Assembly (NCBI GenBank): GCA_020832405.1
Contig: JAFIET010000028.1
Coordinates: 1-41,510 of the forward strand
DNA: 41,510 nt
Source of the DNA: Balneolales bacterium
GTDB lineage: Bacteria > Bacteroidota > Rhodothermia > Balneolales > Cyclonatronaceae
Direction: 5' to 3'
Positions within the stretch are counted from its first letter, which is position 1. Every line of letters begins with the position of its first letter. Positions 27,118 to 34,869 of this stretch are shown piece by piece. Under the pieces are notes generated by a model, which saw nothing but the letters and a program-made list of their open reading frames with translations, did not search any database and was not told the origin of the DNA. The translations under genes and the position numbers were made by a program.

Positions 27118-28308
27118 CTATCGCTGAATCGGCACGAGGCGCAGCACGCGGCCGTTGCTTTCATCGATGATGTAGAGGAAGCCGTCCGGGGCGAAGCGTA
27201 CGTCGCGGATCCGGGCGAGGCCGGGCACGAGGCGCTCCTGATGTACGGCGCGCTCATTTTCGAGATCAACTACGATGCGGTTGAGGTGGCGGCCGGCAAG
27301 GGCACCGCTGAATACGTTGCCGTTCCAGCCGGGGTAGCGCGCACTGTTGTGCACGATGGCCATGCCTGAGGGCGCGATGGAGGGGGTCCAGTGGTGCAGG
27401 GGCTGCTCCATACCAACGGCAGCGGTATCCTGACTGATGGGGGAGCCGTCGTAATCAACCCCGTGGGTGATTACGGGCCAGCCGTAGTTGCGGCCACGGC
27501 GCAGGATGTTGATTTCATCGCCGCCGCGGGCGCCGTGCTCGTGCGACCACACTTCGCCGGTTACTGGATGCACGACCATGCCCTGAATGTTACGGTTGCC
27601 CAGGGTAAAGATTTCGGGCATGCCGCCGTCAACGTTTACGAAGGGGTTGTCGCGGGGTACGCGGCCGTCGTCATAGATTCGCATAGATTTGCCCGCGTGA
27701 TTGGTTACGAGCTGTGCGTTTTCCATTACGCCGCGGTCGCCGATGGCGAAGTAGAGGAAGCCGTCGGCATCGAATACGATGCGGCTGCCAAAGTGGAAGG
27801 GGCGGGCGGTGTTCGGGTGCCCGCGGAAAATTTCTTCAAAATCGTGAAGCATGTACCCGTCAAGGCGTCCGCGGCCTATGGCGGTGTTGGAAGTGCCGGC
27901 CTGTGAGTAGGAGTAGGCCAGGTAAACCAGCTGATTGTTGATAAAATCGGGGTGCAGGGCTACATCGAGCAGACCGCCCTGATTGCGGTTAAATACGGTT
28001 GGCGTACCGCCGATAACCTGCGGGCTGAGCTGCCCGTTTTCGACTATGCGAAGGCTCCCGCCTTTTTCGGTGATAAGCACGCGCCCGTCGGGCAGGAATG
28101 CCAGTGCCCAAGCGTCGCTGAGGCCATCAACAACGGTTTCGAGCCAAAAAGTGACCTCTTCTGATTGAAAGACGTTACCGGTAATTTCTCCGGTCGGGAA
28201 GTAGAAGTCGTCTGGCAGGTGCTGAGCTTTTGCTTCAGCTGTGAAAAAAGCGACTATCACGGTTAAAAATGCCGCTATCAGTACAGTGGAGTTAAATCTC
28301 ATAATCAA
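27118..28308 (-). CDS. PQQ-dependent aldose sugar dehydrogenase (soluble GDH/YliI type)
   Basis: This 396-residue periplasmic enzyme has a signal peptide (IAAFLTVIVAFFTAEAKA). The six-bladed propeller motifs of the soluble glucose/sorbosone dehydrogenase family are clear: LPDGRVLITEKGGSLR, GGLLDVALHPDF, FGSRIVFDADGFLYFAIGDRG, GNRNIQGM..HPVTGEVWSHEHGARGGDEIN, GRNYGWPVITHGVDYDG and WTPSIAPSGMAI. These carry the usual catalytic His and the PQQ and Ca2+ binding loops. It oxidises aldose sugars and passes electrons to the respiratory chain by way of PQQ. No PQQ synthesis genes are in the window, so the cofactor may be made elsewhere or taken up. An ATG at 28302 is an alternative start. Confidence 0.9.
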   Translation of the reverse strand: MIMRFNSTVLIAAFLTVIVAFFTAEAKAQHLPDDFYFPTGEITGNVFQSEEVTFWLETVVDGLSDAWALAFLPDGRVLITEKGGSLRIVENGQLSPQVIGGTPTVFNRNQGGLLDVALHPDFINNQLVYLAYSYSQAGTSNTAIGRGRLDGYMLHDFEEIFRGHPNTARPFHFGSRIVFDADGFLYFAIGDRGVMENAQLVTNHAGKSMRIYDDGRVPRDNPFVNVDGGMPEIFTLGNRNIQGMVVHPVTGEVWSHEHGARGGDEINILRRGRNYGWPVITHGVDYDGSPISQDTAAVGMEQPLHHWTPSIAPSGMAIVHNSARYPGWNGNVFSGALAGRHLNRIVVDLENERAVHQERLVPGLARIRDVRFAPDGFLYIIDESNGRVLRLVPIQR

Positions 28309-28572
28309 ATAGGTGAGCGTGTTAAGGGTTTAAATTGATGAGGCACATAAATACAATCTAACAAATTAGCGGATAATTTACCTGAGATTATGAGATGCCG
28401 CGGGCAGTGTTTGGGTGTACGGGCCGGGGTTTGTGGAGCCGGGGGCTTTCGGGGTGAGCGATGGGGTTTGGGATGCAGTGCCGACGGGCTCCCCTGTGTA
28501 TGCGGGGCCTGTCGGGCGGCTGAACGGGTTTGGCAACGGCGGCAGGTTGTGAATGGAAAAACATCCCCCGAT
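28309..28572. other. Gene-free spacer with G-rich patch
   Basis: About 260 bases between the dehydrogenase start and the rhodopsin terminator. The centre (28430-28480) has four runs of four or five G separated by 5 to 11 bases on the plus strand. This might fold as a loose quadruplex, but the loops are long. No gene is supported. Confidence 0.4.
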
Positions 28573-28616
28573 AAAAAAATAAAAAAGCCCGGCTGCCATT
28601 TGGCAACCGGGCTTTT
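28573..28616 (-). terminator. Terminator of rhodopsin gene
   Basis: AAAAGCCCGG (28583-28592) pairs with CCGGGCTTTT (28607-28616), with an inner TGCC/GGCA pairing. The A-rich run at 28573-28586 gives a U-run on the minus strand. It lies 50 bases after the rhodopsin stop. Confidence 0.85.
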
Positions 28617-28665
28617 GAAAATTCAGATCAGATTGTTTACTGAACTTTTAATTTTTCTCAGCGGC

Positions 28666-29541
28666 TTAATTGGTTTCGCCGTCGCGGTTGTAGTCGTATC
28701 CATTAGCGTTGCTCATGATCTGAGCTACGATGGTGAGCAGGATACCGTAAACTACTTTTGAAGAAACGTCGGCGATGGTGTAGGTGAGCTGACGACCAAC
28801 TACAGCTGCCTCAGCGGCAAGACCTGTGAGCGAGGGCTCGAGTCCTGGCGGGATGAGGTATGGCATCAGGTAGGCGCCAGGGTAGAGCATCCATGACCAG
28901 AAGAAAACAACCCAGATGTAATTCATGTAACGGGCTGCATCAGCAGGAATTCCTTCAGAACCTTCAGCGATAACTTTCTTCATGGTGATAAGGATATCAA
29001 TGAAGAAAACCGTAGAAATGGTACCCCAAACTACGAACAGGGTGAAGTTGGTTACTTCGTAGTACTGACCAATGTAACCGGTGAGAATCATGAGTGTACC
29101 GGAAATCCAGAAGCGGTTACGCACAGAAGAAAAGCTGCTCTTTGTGAGTGTTACAACAAACAGGATTTGGAAAAGAAGCATGGGTACGTCAATCAACCAG
29201 TTCAGGTAACGGTAACCGTTATTGAACAGCGCAGCGCCGTCGGCCAGGAAGTAGCGGCCCTGATCGGTATCAAAGGCAAAAGCATTTACCCAGTTCTGAG
29301 CCTGAATGAAGAGCAGGAGCCCTGCTGATACCATTACCACAACCGAAAGAACGGCTGTTGTGCGGTACTTTGGCTGTACGGTTTTAATGGTGAGAATGAA
29401 ATAGATGAGCGCTGCAAACATCACAGCATACCCCACCGTTAGTACGTGTGCTACCATTTGGAACGACATTTCGGACAGTCCGTTTTCGAGACCGACGTAG
29501 TTCTCAAAGGTAGCATTACCTAGTCTTTCTGTAGCTTGCAT
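28666..29541 (-). CDS. Light-driven sodium-pumping rhodopsin (NDQ type, KR2-like)
   Basis: This 291-residue seven-helix retinal protein closely resembles KR2 of Krokinobacter. Helix C reads RYLNWLIDVPMLLFQ: Arg111, Asn114, Asp118 and Gln125 form the NDQ motif that marks Na+ pumps (KR2 Arg109, Asn112, Asp116, Gln123). The retinal Schiff-base Lys262 lies in IADVSSKVVYG, with Asp258 (KR2 Asp251) and Arg250 (KR2 Arg243) conserved. His32 and Ser72 match KR2 His30 and Ser70. Gly173 in VWGTIST is the small residue that leaves an opening for a carotenoid antenna in some rhodopsins. Differences from KR2 are Ala63 (Asn61), Phe27 (Tyr25), Ala104 (Asp102) and Thr270 (Gly263), sites linked in KR2 to ion uptake, external Na+ binding and selectivity. 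No retinal-synthesis gene is nearby. A 20-bp palindrome lies 35 bases upstream. Confidence 0.96.
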   Translation of the reverse strand: MQATERLGNATFENYVGLENGLSEMSFQMVAHVLTVGYAVMFAALIYFILTIKTVQPKYRTTAVLSVVVMVSAGLLLFIQAQNWVNAFAFDTDQGRYFLADGAALFNNGYRYLNWLIDVPMLLFQILFVVTLTKSSFSSVRNRFWISGTLMILTGYIGQYYEVTNFTLFVVWGTISTVFFIDILITMKKVIAEGSEGIPADAARYMNYIWVVFFWSWMLYPGAYLMPYLIPPGLEPSLTGLAAEAAVVGRQLTYTIADVSSKVVYGILLTIVAQIMSNANGYDYNRDGETN

Positions 29542-29575
29542 AGTCAGAGAGTTAGATTATTAGTGAATTGAGCCA

Positions 29576-29618
29576 CAAAACGATGTATCGTTTTGGTGTT
29601 TTGCTTAGCGTTTTGTGG
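29576..29618 (-). promoter_or_regulatory. Palindromic element upstream of the rhodopsin gene
   Basis: CAAAACGATGTATCGTTTTG (29576-29595) is a perfect 9-bp inverted repeat with a two-base centre, 35-54 bases before the rhodopsin ATG. A further CGTTTTGTGG at 29609-29618 is the complement of CCACAAAACG at 29573-29582. Three CAAAACG-type half sites are therefore clustered. It may be an operator for a dimeric regulator or a leader hairpin. No other gene is seen in 29542-29899. Confidence 0.55.
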
Positions 29619-29899
29619 TTAGGTATTGCGCATAACATGACCCTTATGCATTTCGTTTGGCTAAACGTCTATTTTTCTTTAAAAAACTTTCCGTTTGGGT
29701 CTAAGTGTATGTGCAGCAATGTTTTGTTGAAAGCGCTTTTTTTGTGGTTCTAAATATCAGATTAACAGTGTTTTGCCAATTGTACTGTGTTCCCGAATCT
29801 GTAGTGATATGGTGCCCATAGACTTAAATATTAAGCAAACGATTGAAGCCCCGGCAGGTGTTTGGCTGAAACAGCTATCTGTACTTAACCCTGATTAAT

Positions 29900-30469
29900 A
29901 TGATTGATGCAAAAAAGGATTTACATCAGAATTTGGATGAAATTTTTGGGTGGTTGCGGCGTGCTGCGGCTGATGTACGCTCCCCTTTCCGGCAGCCGGT
30001 GCTATCAACTGTTGATGCCAATTTATTGCCGCACAGCCGGATACTTGTGCTTCGCGAGGTGAGTACGGAGGGTTATCTGATTTTTTTTACGGATGCGCGC
30101 ACACCTAAAGTTGAAGCGCTCAGGCAAAACCCGCGGGCATCGCTGCTGTTTTGGGATCCGCGGAAGCAGGTGCAGATTAGCATGCAGGCTAACGGCATTA
30201 TTCTGGAGGATGATGCCCGCCTTGCCGGATACCGTGCCCGTGTGAAGGGCCGCGCGCAGCAGTCGTACACGACCTCACTGCCGCCCGGTACCGCCGTTGA
30301 TGCGCCCGAAGCCGCCCGGAGCTGCACCGATTTTGAAACCACAAATTATTTTACCGTGCTGGAATTCCGGCCGGTTTCGCTCACGGTGCTTGAGCTGGGC
30401 CCGGAACATCTTCGTTTTAAAGCAGTGAAAACGGCCGATGGCTGGCAGGCAAACTGGGTTGTGCCTTAG
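29900..30469 (+). CDS. Pyridoxamine 5'-phosphate oxidase-family flavoprotein
   Basis: The protein has 189 residues and the FMN-binding split-barrel fold of the PPOX family. PVLSTVDANLLPHSRILVLREV, YLIFFTDARTPKVEALRQNPRASLLFWDPRKQVQI and the C-terminal LEFRPVSLTVLELGP match the general PNPOx/general-stress layout (R-x-V-L; F-x-T-D; K-x-x-x-L; A-x-L-x-F-W). The C-terminal dimerisation/substrate motif of true PdxH is not evident, so I call it a PPOX-family protein and not PdxH. It should be cytoplasmic and bind FMN. It is monocistronic and convergent with the OB-fold gene, with 43 bases between them. Confidence 0.85.
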   Translation: MIDAKKDLHQNLDEIFGWLRRAAADVRSPFRQPVLSTVDANLLPHSRILVLREVSTEGYLIFFTDARTPKVEALRQNPRASLLFWDPRKQVQISMQANGIILEDDARLAGYRARVKGRAQQSYTTSLPPGTAVDAPEAARSCTDFETTNYFTVLEFRPVSLTVLELGPEHLRFKAVKTADGWQANWVVP

Positions 30470-30512
30470 GCAGAGCGCTTTTATTCAGGCAAGGGCGATG
30501 CCTGTGCCGTCC

Positions 30513-30935
30513 TCAGCGCTGCCCGAAAAAAAGGTGCTGTTGCTGCCTCACAACTATTTGCGGCCGCCCCTGGTGCTCGCTGATTTCGCCCACAGCACAA
30601 ACATAACCCCGCCCGAACTCCTGCTGCGGGGGCTGCGGCCAGCGATGGTAATCGCGCTCCCAGATTACGGCGGTGAAGCTTTGGTTTGGGTGAGGTGCAC
30701 CAAAATTGAGGAATACGGGGTTGCCGGCAATTTCACCGGCGAGCCGGGCCTGTGCAACCTCCCCGCAAACCTGCGCGCGCTGCCCGATGTGCGCCGCCGC
30801 CTCGGTGTAGTGAAGCTCTGCCAGCGGCAGCTGACCCGCATCGGGGCGAATTACGCGTGAAAGCAGCAGGCTGCCAATCATAACGACAGCAAGTAAAGGG
30901 ATGGCATAGATCAGGTATTTCCGAAGGGTACGCAT
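30513..30935 (-). CDS. Membrane-anchored OB-fold protein
   Basis: The protein has 140 residues from the ATG at 30935 (MRTLRKYL), chosen because it directly precedes one hydrophobic helix (IYAIPLLAVVMIGSLLLS). An upstream in-frame ATG at 31010 adds a Pro-rich stretch that looks untranslated. The soluble part (about residues 48-140) has AHIGQRAQVCGEVAQARLA then PVFLNFGAPHPNQSFTAVIW and VCAVGEISEHQGRPQIVV, the five-strand pattern of OB-fold (tRNA_anti-like) domains that are often annotated as DNA-binding or unknown. With the anchor, it is probably periplasmic-facing and its ligand is unknown. Confidence 0.7.
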   Translation of the reverse strand: MRTLRKYLIYAIPLLAVVMIGSLLLSRVIRPDAGQLPLAELHYTEAAAHIGQRAQVCGEVAQARLAGEIAGNPVFLNFGAPHPNQSFTAVIWERDYHRWPQPPQQEFGRGYVCAVGEISEHQGRPQIVVRQQQHLFFGQR

Positions 30936-31151
30936 GGTGAGCTTTGGTTTGATCGGGGGGGATGGAGGAGCCGTTAAATTAATGGACGGCACTAAAATAT
31001 ATTTCCTCAAAAAGGGGACTTTTCGGCGGGCTTCTGCGCAGAACCTGGCCTGATGAACAGGTCTGCAAAATCGAATACGAAGGTTTGTATTTTAATTGCA
31101 AAAGCGCTACCATATCATCATAAAGTAATATAGTTTTTAATCACTCCCACC

Positions 31152-31156
31152 GGAGG
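31152..31156 (+). promoter_or_regulatory. Strong Shine-Dalgarno of the DUF1641 gene
   Basis: GGAGG lies seven bases before the ATG at 31164. Such a strong site is unusual here, since most genes in this window lack one, and suggests high translation of the DUF1641-SQR operon. Confidence 0.6.
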
Positions 31157-31163
31157 AAACCTT

Positions 31164-32249
31164 ATGTATTCCGAAAACGGAACCCTGACCGCTGAGCCGG
31201 ATTATCAGAAGATGCTTGCGGAGCGGCTGGCGCAGCCGGAAACCGCCAAGGCGCTGATTGGCCTGCTCGACCGCATCGACACGGTCGAGACCGCGCTGAG
31301 TGCCGCGGAAGAAGTGCTCACGAAATTGCCCGAAATCGTACATTCGATGCAGGAAGAGTCGCGCATGCAGACCCGCCTGCGCGAAATGAACGTGCTGTTC
31401 GATAAGCTTTCCCAGCCTGAAGTGATGCGCGCACTGGGTGGCATTATCGATAAAGCCGAAGTGCTGGAAACAGCGGTTTCGGCCATTGAAATGCTCACCG
31501 AAAAAGCCCCCGAGCTGATCGACTCCATGCAGCATGAGGCCAAATTCGGCGGCACGCTTTCCGAGTTGTCGCGGCTCACCGGCCTGCTGTCTGACCCCGA
31601 CACCATGCGCAACATCACAACCGTGGTGGAAAACCTCGATACCATTGCAACGCTCACGAGCGCGCTGGGTGAAGCGGAGCGCAAACTGCCGGAGCTGTTC
31701 GAATCTTTCAACAGCGAGAGCGACCTGGGTAAGACCATCCATCAATACCTGATGCTGGGTCAGAAATTTGCCGACGACCGCGTGATCAACAACCTCAACA
31801 ATCTGGTCGATAAAATTGAGAACCTCGATGCGGTGCTCAATATTCTGGATGAGGTGGTGCGCAACAACCCCGAGCTGAAAGAGCCCAACAGCGTAACCGC
31901 CCGCAACATCAACGAGCTGTTCGAACTGCTCACCAAATCTATGAAAGATGAGGAAGCCACGATTCTGGAAACGGCCCGGGGCGGCATCGCAATCCTGGCG
32001 GAGGTGAACCGCATCCTGCTGTCGCCGAAAATGCAGGTCATCATCCGCGGCATTACGAGTGCGATGGAGTATGATAAAGATGATGTGCCCGAAGTAGGCC
32101 CGATTAAGCTCATCAAAATGCTTTCCGATAAAAACACGCGCAAAACGCTGGGCCTTACCTCGCTGCTTGCCCACGAAATTGGCGGTCAGCTGGATTACCT
32201 CGACTGCCACCGTGTTCGCGATTTTGATTCTAAACATCCTAAAAAATAA
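31164..32249 (+). CDS. DUF1641 protein with four exact 60-residue repeats
   Basis: The 361-residue, all-helical, acidic protein has no signal peptide. Four tandem repeats start at residues 21 (RLAQPETAKALIGLLDRID), 81 (KLSQPEVMRALGGIIDKAE), 141 (LLSDPDTMRNITTVVENLD) and 201 (KFADDRVINNLNNLVDKIE). The period is exactly 60, each followed by a helix ending in PE and a Ser/Met/Glu turn in the first three. A C-terminal region (about 265-345) contains the DUF1641-like VGPIKLIKMLSDKNTRKTLGLTSLLAHEIG. DUF1641 proteins are known neighbours of sulfide:quinone oxidoreductase and related redox genes. The SQR gene starts six bases after the stop here, so it is almost certainly an accessory or membrane-docking subunit (inference). 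Confidence 0.85.
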   Translation: MYSENGTLTAEPDYQKMLAERLAQPETAKALIGLLDRIDTVETALSAAEEVLTKLPEIVHSMQEESRMQTRLREMNVLFDKLSQPEVMRALGGIIDKAEVLETAVSAIEMLTEKAPELIDSMQHEAKFGGTLSELSRLTGLLSDPDTMRNITTVVENLDTIATLTSALGEAERKLPELFESFNSESDLGKTIHQYLMLGQKFADDRVINNLNNLVDKIENLDAVLNILDEVVRNNPELKEPNSVTARNINELFELLTKSMKDEEATILETARGGIAILAEVNRILLSPKMQVIIRGITSAMEYDKDDVPEVGPIKLIKMLSDKNTRKTLGLTSLLAHEIGGQLDYLDCHRVRDFDSKHPKK

Positions 32250-32255
32250 ACAATT

Positions 32256-33491
32256 ATGAGTACCTACACCGAACATGAAGTTGTAGTAGTAGGCGGCGGA
32301 ACCGGCGGCATTATGGTTGCCGCACAGCTGCTGCGCAAAGACAAAGAGCTGGATGTGGTGATCATTGAGCCCTCTGATGTGCACTACTATCAGCCGGCCT
32401 GGACCCTCGTGGGCGCCGGCACTTTCGAAAATAAAGAAACAAAGCGGCCCATGGCCGACTGCATTCCGCCACGGGCGAAATGGCTGAAGGACAGCGTCGC
32501 AAGTTTTGAGCCTGATAAAAACCGCCTCACAACGGCCGGCGGAAAAGTGGTGAGCTACCGCTTTCTGGTGCTTGCACCCGGCATTCAGATCAACTGGGAT
32601 GCCGTGAAAGGCCTGCCCGAAGCCCTGAATAAAAACGGCGTGTGCAGCAATTACGACTACCACATGGCGCCCTACACCTGGAAGGTGCTTCAGTCAACCA
32701 AGAAGGGGAAGGTGCTGTTTTCGCAGCCCAACACGCCGATTAAGTGCGGCGGCGCACCGCAGAAAATCATGTACCTGGCCGATGAGGCCTTCCGCAGAGC
32801 AGGCGTGCGGCAGGATGTGGACATTCACTTTTTCTCGCCCGGTACCGTGGTGTTCGGCGTGGAGGTTTTTGCCAAAACGCTCAAAAAGGTGATTAAAGAG
32901 AAAAACATCGATTTCCACCTCGGGCATAATCTCGTTGAGGTGAAGGGTGATGAGGGCATTGCAGTGTTCGATGTTACCGGCGAAGACGGCAAGTTTACGA
33001 AGAAGGAAGTGGAATTCAGCATGTTCCATGTGGTTCCGCCGATGAGCGCGCCTGACTTCATCCGGAACAGTCCGCTCGCCATGGCAGAGGGTCCGCTGAA
33101 GGGCTGGATTGATGTTGACCATCACACTCTGCAGCACAACAGTTTTGCCAATGTGTTCGCCGTAGGCGATGCAGCCGCGCTGCCGACCGCTAAAACCGGA
33201 TCGGCCATCCGCAAGCAGGCGCCCGTAGTAGTCGAAAACCTGCTGCGCATCCGTGAGGCCATGCTCACCGAAGCCGAGCCCGATGCCCTCAACAACAGCT
33301 ATAACGGCTACAGCTCGTGTCCGCTGGTGACCGGCTACGGCAAAATGGTGCTGGCCGAGTTCGACTATCAGAATCAGCCTGATCCTACGTTCCCGTTTGA
33401 TCAGAGCGAGGAGCGCTACGACATGTACGTGCTCAAAAAATGGGGCCTGCCCTGGATGTACTGGAACCTGATGCTGAAAGGAAAGGCCTGA
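32256..33491 (+). CDS. sqr: Sulfide:quinone oxidoreductase, type II (SQOR-like)
   Basis: This 411-residue membrane-associated flavoprotein oxidises sulfide and reduces quinone. It has the N-terminal FAD Rossmann motif VVVVGGGTGGIMVAAQLL, followed by VHYYQPAWTLVGAG, NGVCSNYDY, NTPIKCGGAPQKIMYLADE, FAVGDAAALPTAKTGSAIRKQ and SSCPLVTGYGKMVLAEFDY. Cys164 and Cys355 correspond to the redox-active pair of mitochondrial SQOR. The C-terminus is amphipathic (KKWGLPWMYWNLMLKGKA), as expected for membrane docking. The form is closer to type II than to the cyanobacterial type I enzyme. It is co-transcribed with the DUF1641 protein. The cell can therefore use or detoxify sulfide. Related flavoproteins cannot be excluded, but the two Cys contexts are convincing. 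Confidence 0.9.
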   Translation: MSTYTEHEVVVVGGGTGGIMVAAQLLRKDKELDVVIIEPSDVHYYQPAWTLVGAGTFENKETKRPMADCIPPRAKWLKDSVASFEPDKNRLTTAGGKVVSYRFLVLAPGIQINWDAVKGLPEALNKNGVCSNYDYHMAPYTWKVLQSTKKGKVLFSQPNTPIKCGGAPQKIMYLADEAFRRAGVRQDVDIHFFSPGTVVFGVEVFAKTLKKVIKEKNIDFHLGHNLVEVKGDEGIAVFDVTGEDGKFTKKEVEFSMFHVVPPMSAPDFIRNSPLAMAEGPLKGWIDVDHHTLQHNSFANVFAVGDAAALPTAKTGSAIRKQAPVVVENLLRIREAMLTEAEPDALNNSYNGYSSCPLVTGYGKMVLAEFDYQNQPDPTFPFDQSEERYDMYVLKKWGLPWMYWNLMLKGKA

Positions 33492-33542
33492 GATTCGGGG
33501 TTTAATGTTTTGAGTTCCCTTTTTGGAAATGTTCTAAACTGG

Positions 33543-33586
33543 AAAAGCCGCTTAGCTGCATGTGTTGCAGCGGGCGGCTTTTTTGA
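33543..33586 (+). terminator. Terminator of DUF1641-SQR operon
   Basis: AAAAGCCGC pairs with GCGGCTTTT and GCTGCA pairs with TGCAGC inside it, with a small internal loop and a T6 run. It lies 51 bases after the SQR stop. The remaining 33587-33825 has no supported gene; the lplA promoter should lie there. Confidence 0.85.
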
Positions 33587-33825
33587 TTTTCCCGAAGGTT
33601 TCAGTTGCCGGATTTTACCGGTCTTTGGAATGTGATATTGAACAGAAGGTGATTTCAGGGCACGCGGCGGAATGCGGCGAAAGAAAAAGAACTTGTTTTT
33701 TCACATTTAGGGAAACGCTGTGCAGGGTTTTCTGCCTGCGGGCTTTTGATTGGTATTGATGCTGCAATAGCCTTAATTTGGAATCAAAAATTTGCACATA
33801 GCCCCTAATCCATATAAACAATACC

Positions 33826-34842
33826 ATGATTTTCATTGAGAACGAAGGAATCACCGACCCCCGCATCAACCTTGCACTTGAAGAGTACGCCCTCAAAAAT
33901 TTTCGGGAAGGCCAGGATTTTCTGCTGTTTTACATCAATGAGCCTTCCATCATAATCGGGCGGAATCAGAACACTCTGGAAGAGATAAACCACGAGTACG
34001 TGGAGCAGAACGGTATTCACGTGGTGCGGCGGATGAGCGGCGGCGGTGCGGTGTACCACGATTTGGGGAACCTGAACTTCAGCTTCATCACCGATTACGA
34101 CATGAAGAGCCTGAACAACTTCGCCAAGTTTACCGGCCCGGTGATAAAGGTGCTGCGGGCGATGGGCGTTGATGCCGAACTCAGCGGCCGGAACGACATC
34201 CTTGCTGAGGGCCGCAAAATTTCGGGCAACGCGCAGTACTCCACCACCAAGCGCATGTTCAGCCACGGCACCCTGCTGTTCGATACCGAGCTGGGGGAGG
34301 TCGCCAATGCCCTGAACGTGAAGATGAGCAAAATTCAGTCAAAGGGGCACAAATCGGTGCGCAGCCGTGTGGCCAACATCAGCGAGTTTCTGAAGGAGCC
34401 GATCACGACCACGGAATTTCGCGCGCGCCTGCTCAAAGGTCTGTTCGATGAGCGGGATGATTTCGAAACCTACCGCCTTACCGAAGCCGAGTGGAAGGGC
34501 GTGCATGAGCTGCGCGACCAGAAGTACGGCAACTGGGACTGGAACTACGGCCGCTCCCCGAAATTCAACATACAGCGGGAGCGCCGCTTCCCGGTCGGGG
34601 AAATTGACCTGCGCCTGCAGGTTGAAAAAGGCGTCATCGAGGAAATAACCATTTTCGGCGATTTTTTCGGTAAAGATCCGGTAGCCGAACTGCAGGAGCT
34701 GCTCACCGGCATCCGCTACGACAAGGCCGCTATCACCGAAGCCCTCGCCGAAACGGAAATAAGCCGCTTCTTCGGGGATGTCTCCAAAGCCGACTTCATC
34801 GAGCTGCTCTACGGCGCCGATGAAGATGCGGGCTCACAATAA
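33826..34842 (+). CDS. lplA: Lipoate-protein ligase A
   Basis: This 338-residue enzyme activates lipoate with ATP and attaches it to lipoyl domains of 2-oxoacid dehydrogenases and GcvH. The family motifs are all visible: INEPSIIIGRNQNTLEEIN, RRMSGGGAVYHDLGNLNFSFI and GRKISGNAQYSTTKRMFSHGTLLFD, with the Lys of GRKISG as the lipoyl-AMP ligand, then SVRSRVANISEFL and the C-terminal accessory domain (IQRERRFPVGEIDLRLQVEKG). Its length matches bacterial LplA with the C-terminal domain. The aminotransferase gene follows 27 bases later and is probably co-transcribed, though the functional link is unclear. Confidence 0.95.
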   Translation: MIFIENEGITDPRINLALEEYALKNFREGQDFLLFYINEPSIIIGRNQNTLEEINHEYVEQNGIHVVRRMSGGGAVYHDLGNLNFSFITDYDMKSLNNFAKFTGPVIKVLRAMGVDAELSGRNDILAEGRKISGNAQYSTTKRMFSHGTLLFDTELGEVANALNVKMSKIQSKGHKSVRSRVANISEFLKEPITTTEFRARLLKGLFDERDDFETYRLTEAEWKGVHELRDQKYGNWDWNYGRSPKFNIQRERRFPVGEIDLRLQVEKGVIEEITIFGDFFGKDPVAELQELLTGIRYDKAAITEALAETEISRFFGDVSKADFIELLYGADEDAGSQ

Positions 34843-34869
34843 TTCCGATTTTCTGAATTCCCTCCCTCC

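Noticed and set aside
28430-28480. Possible G-quadruplex between the sugar dehydrogenase and rhodopsin genes
   Set aside because: Four G-runs exist, but the loops of 5 to 11 bases are too long for a confident quadruplex call.
28390-28761. Plus-strand open frame across the rhodopsin terminator
   Set aside because: It runs over a terminator hairpin and into the antisense of the rhodopsin C-terminus.
31137-32663. Minus-strand open frame opposite the DUF1641/SQR genes
   Set aside because: The plus-strand proteins have a 60-residue repeat and SQR motifs, and a strong Shine-Dalgarno precedes the first. The reverse frame is His/Phe-rich and unlike a real protein.
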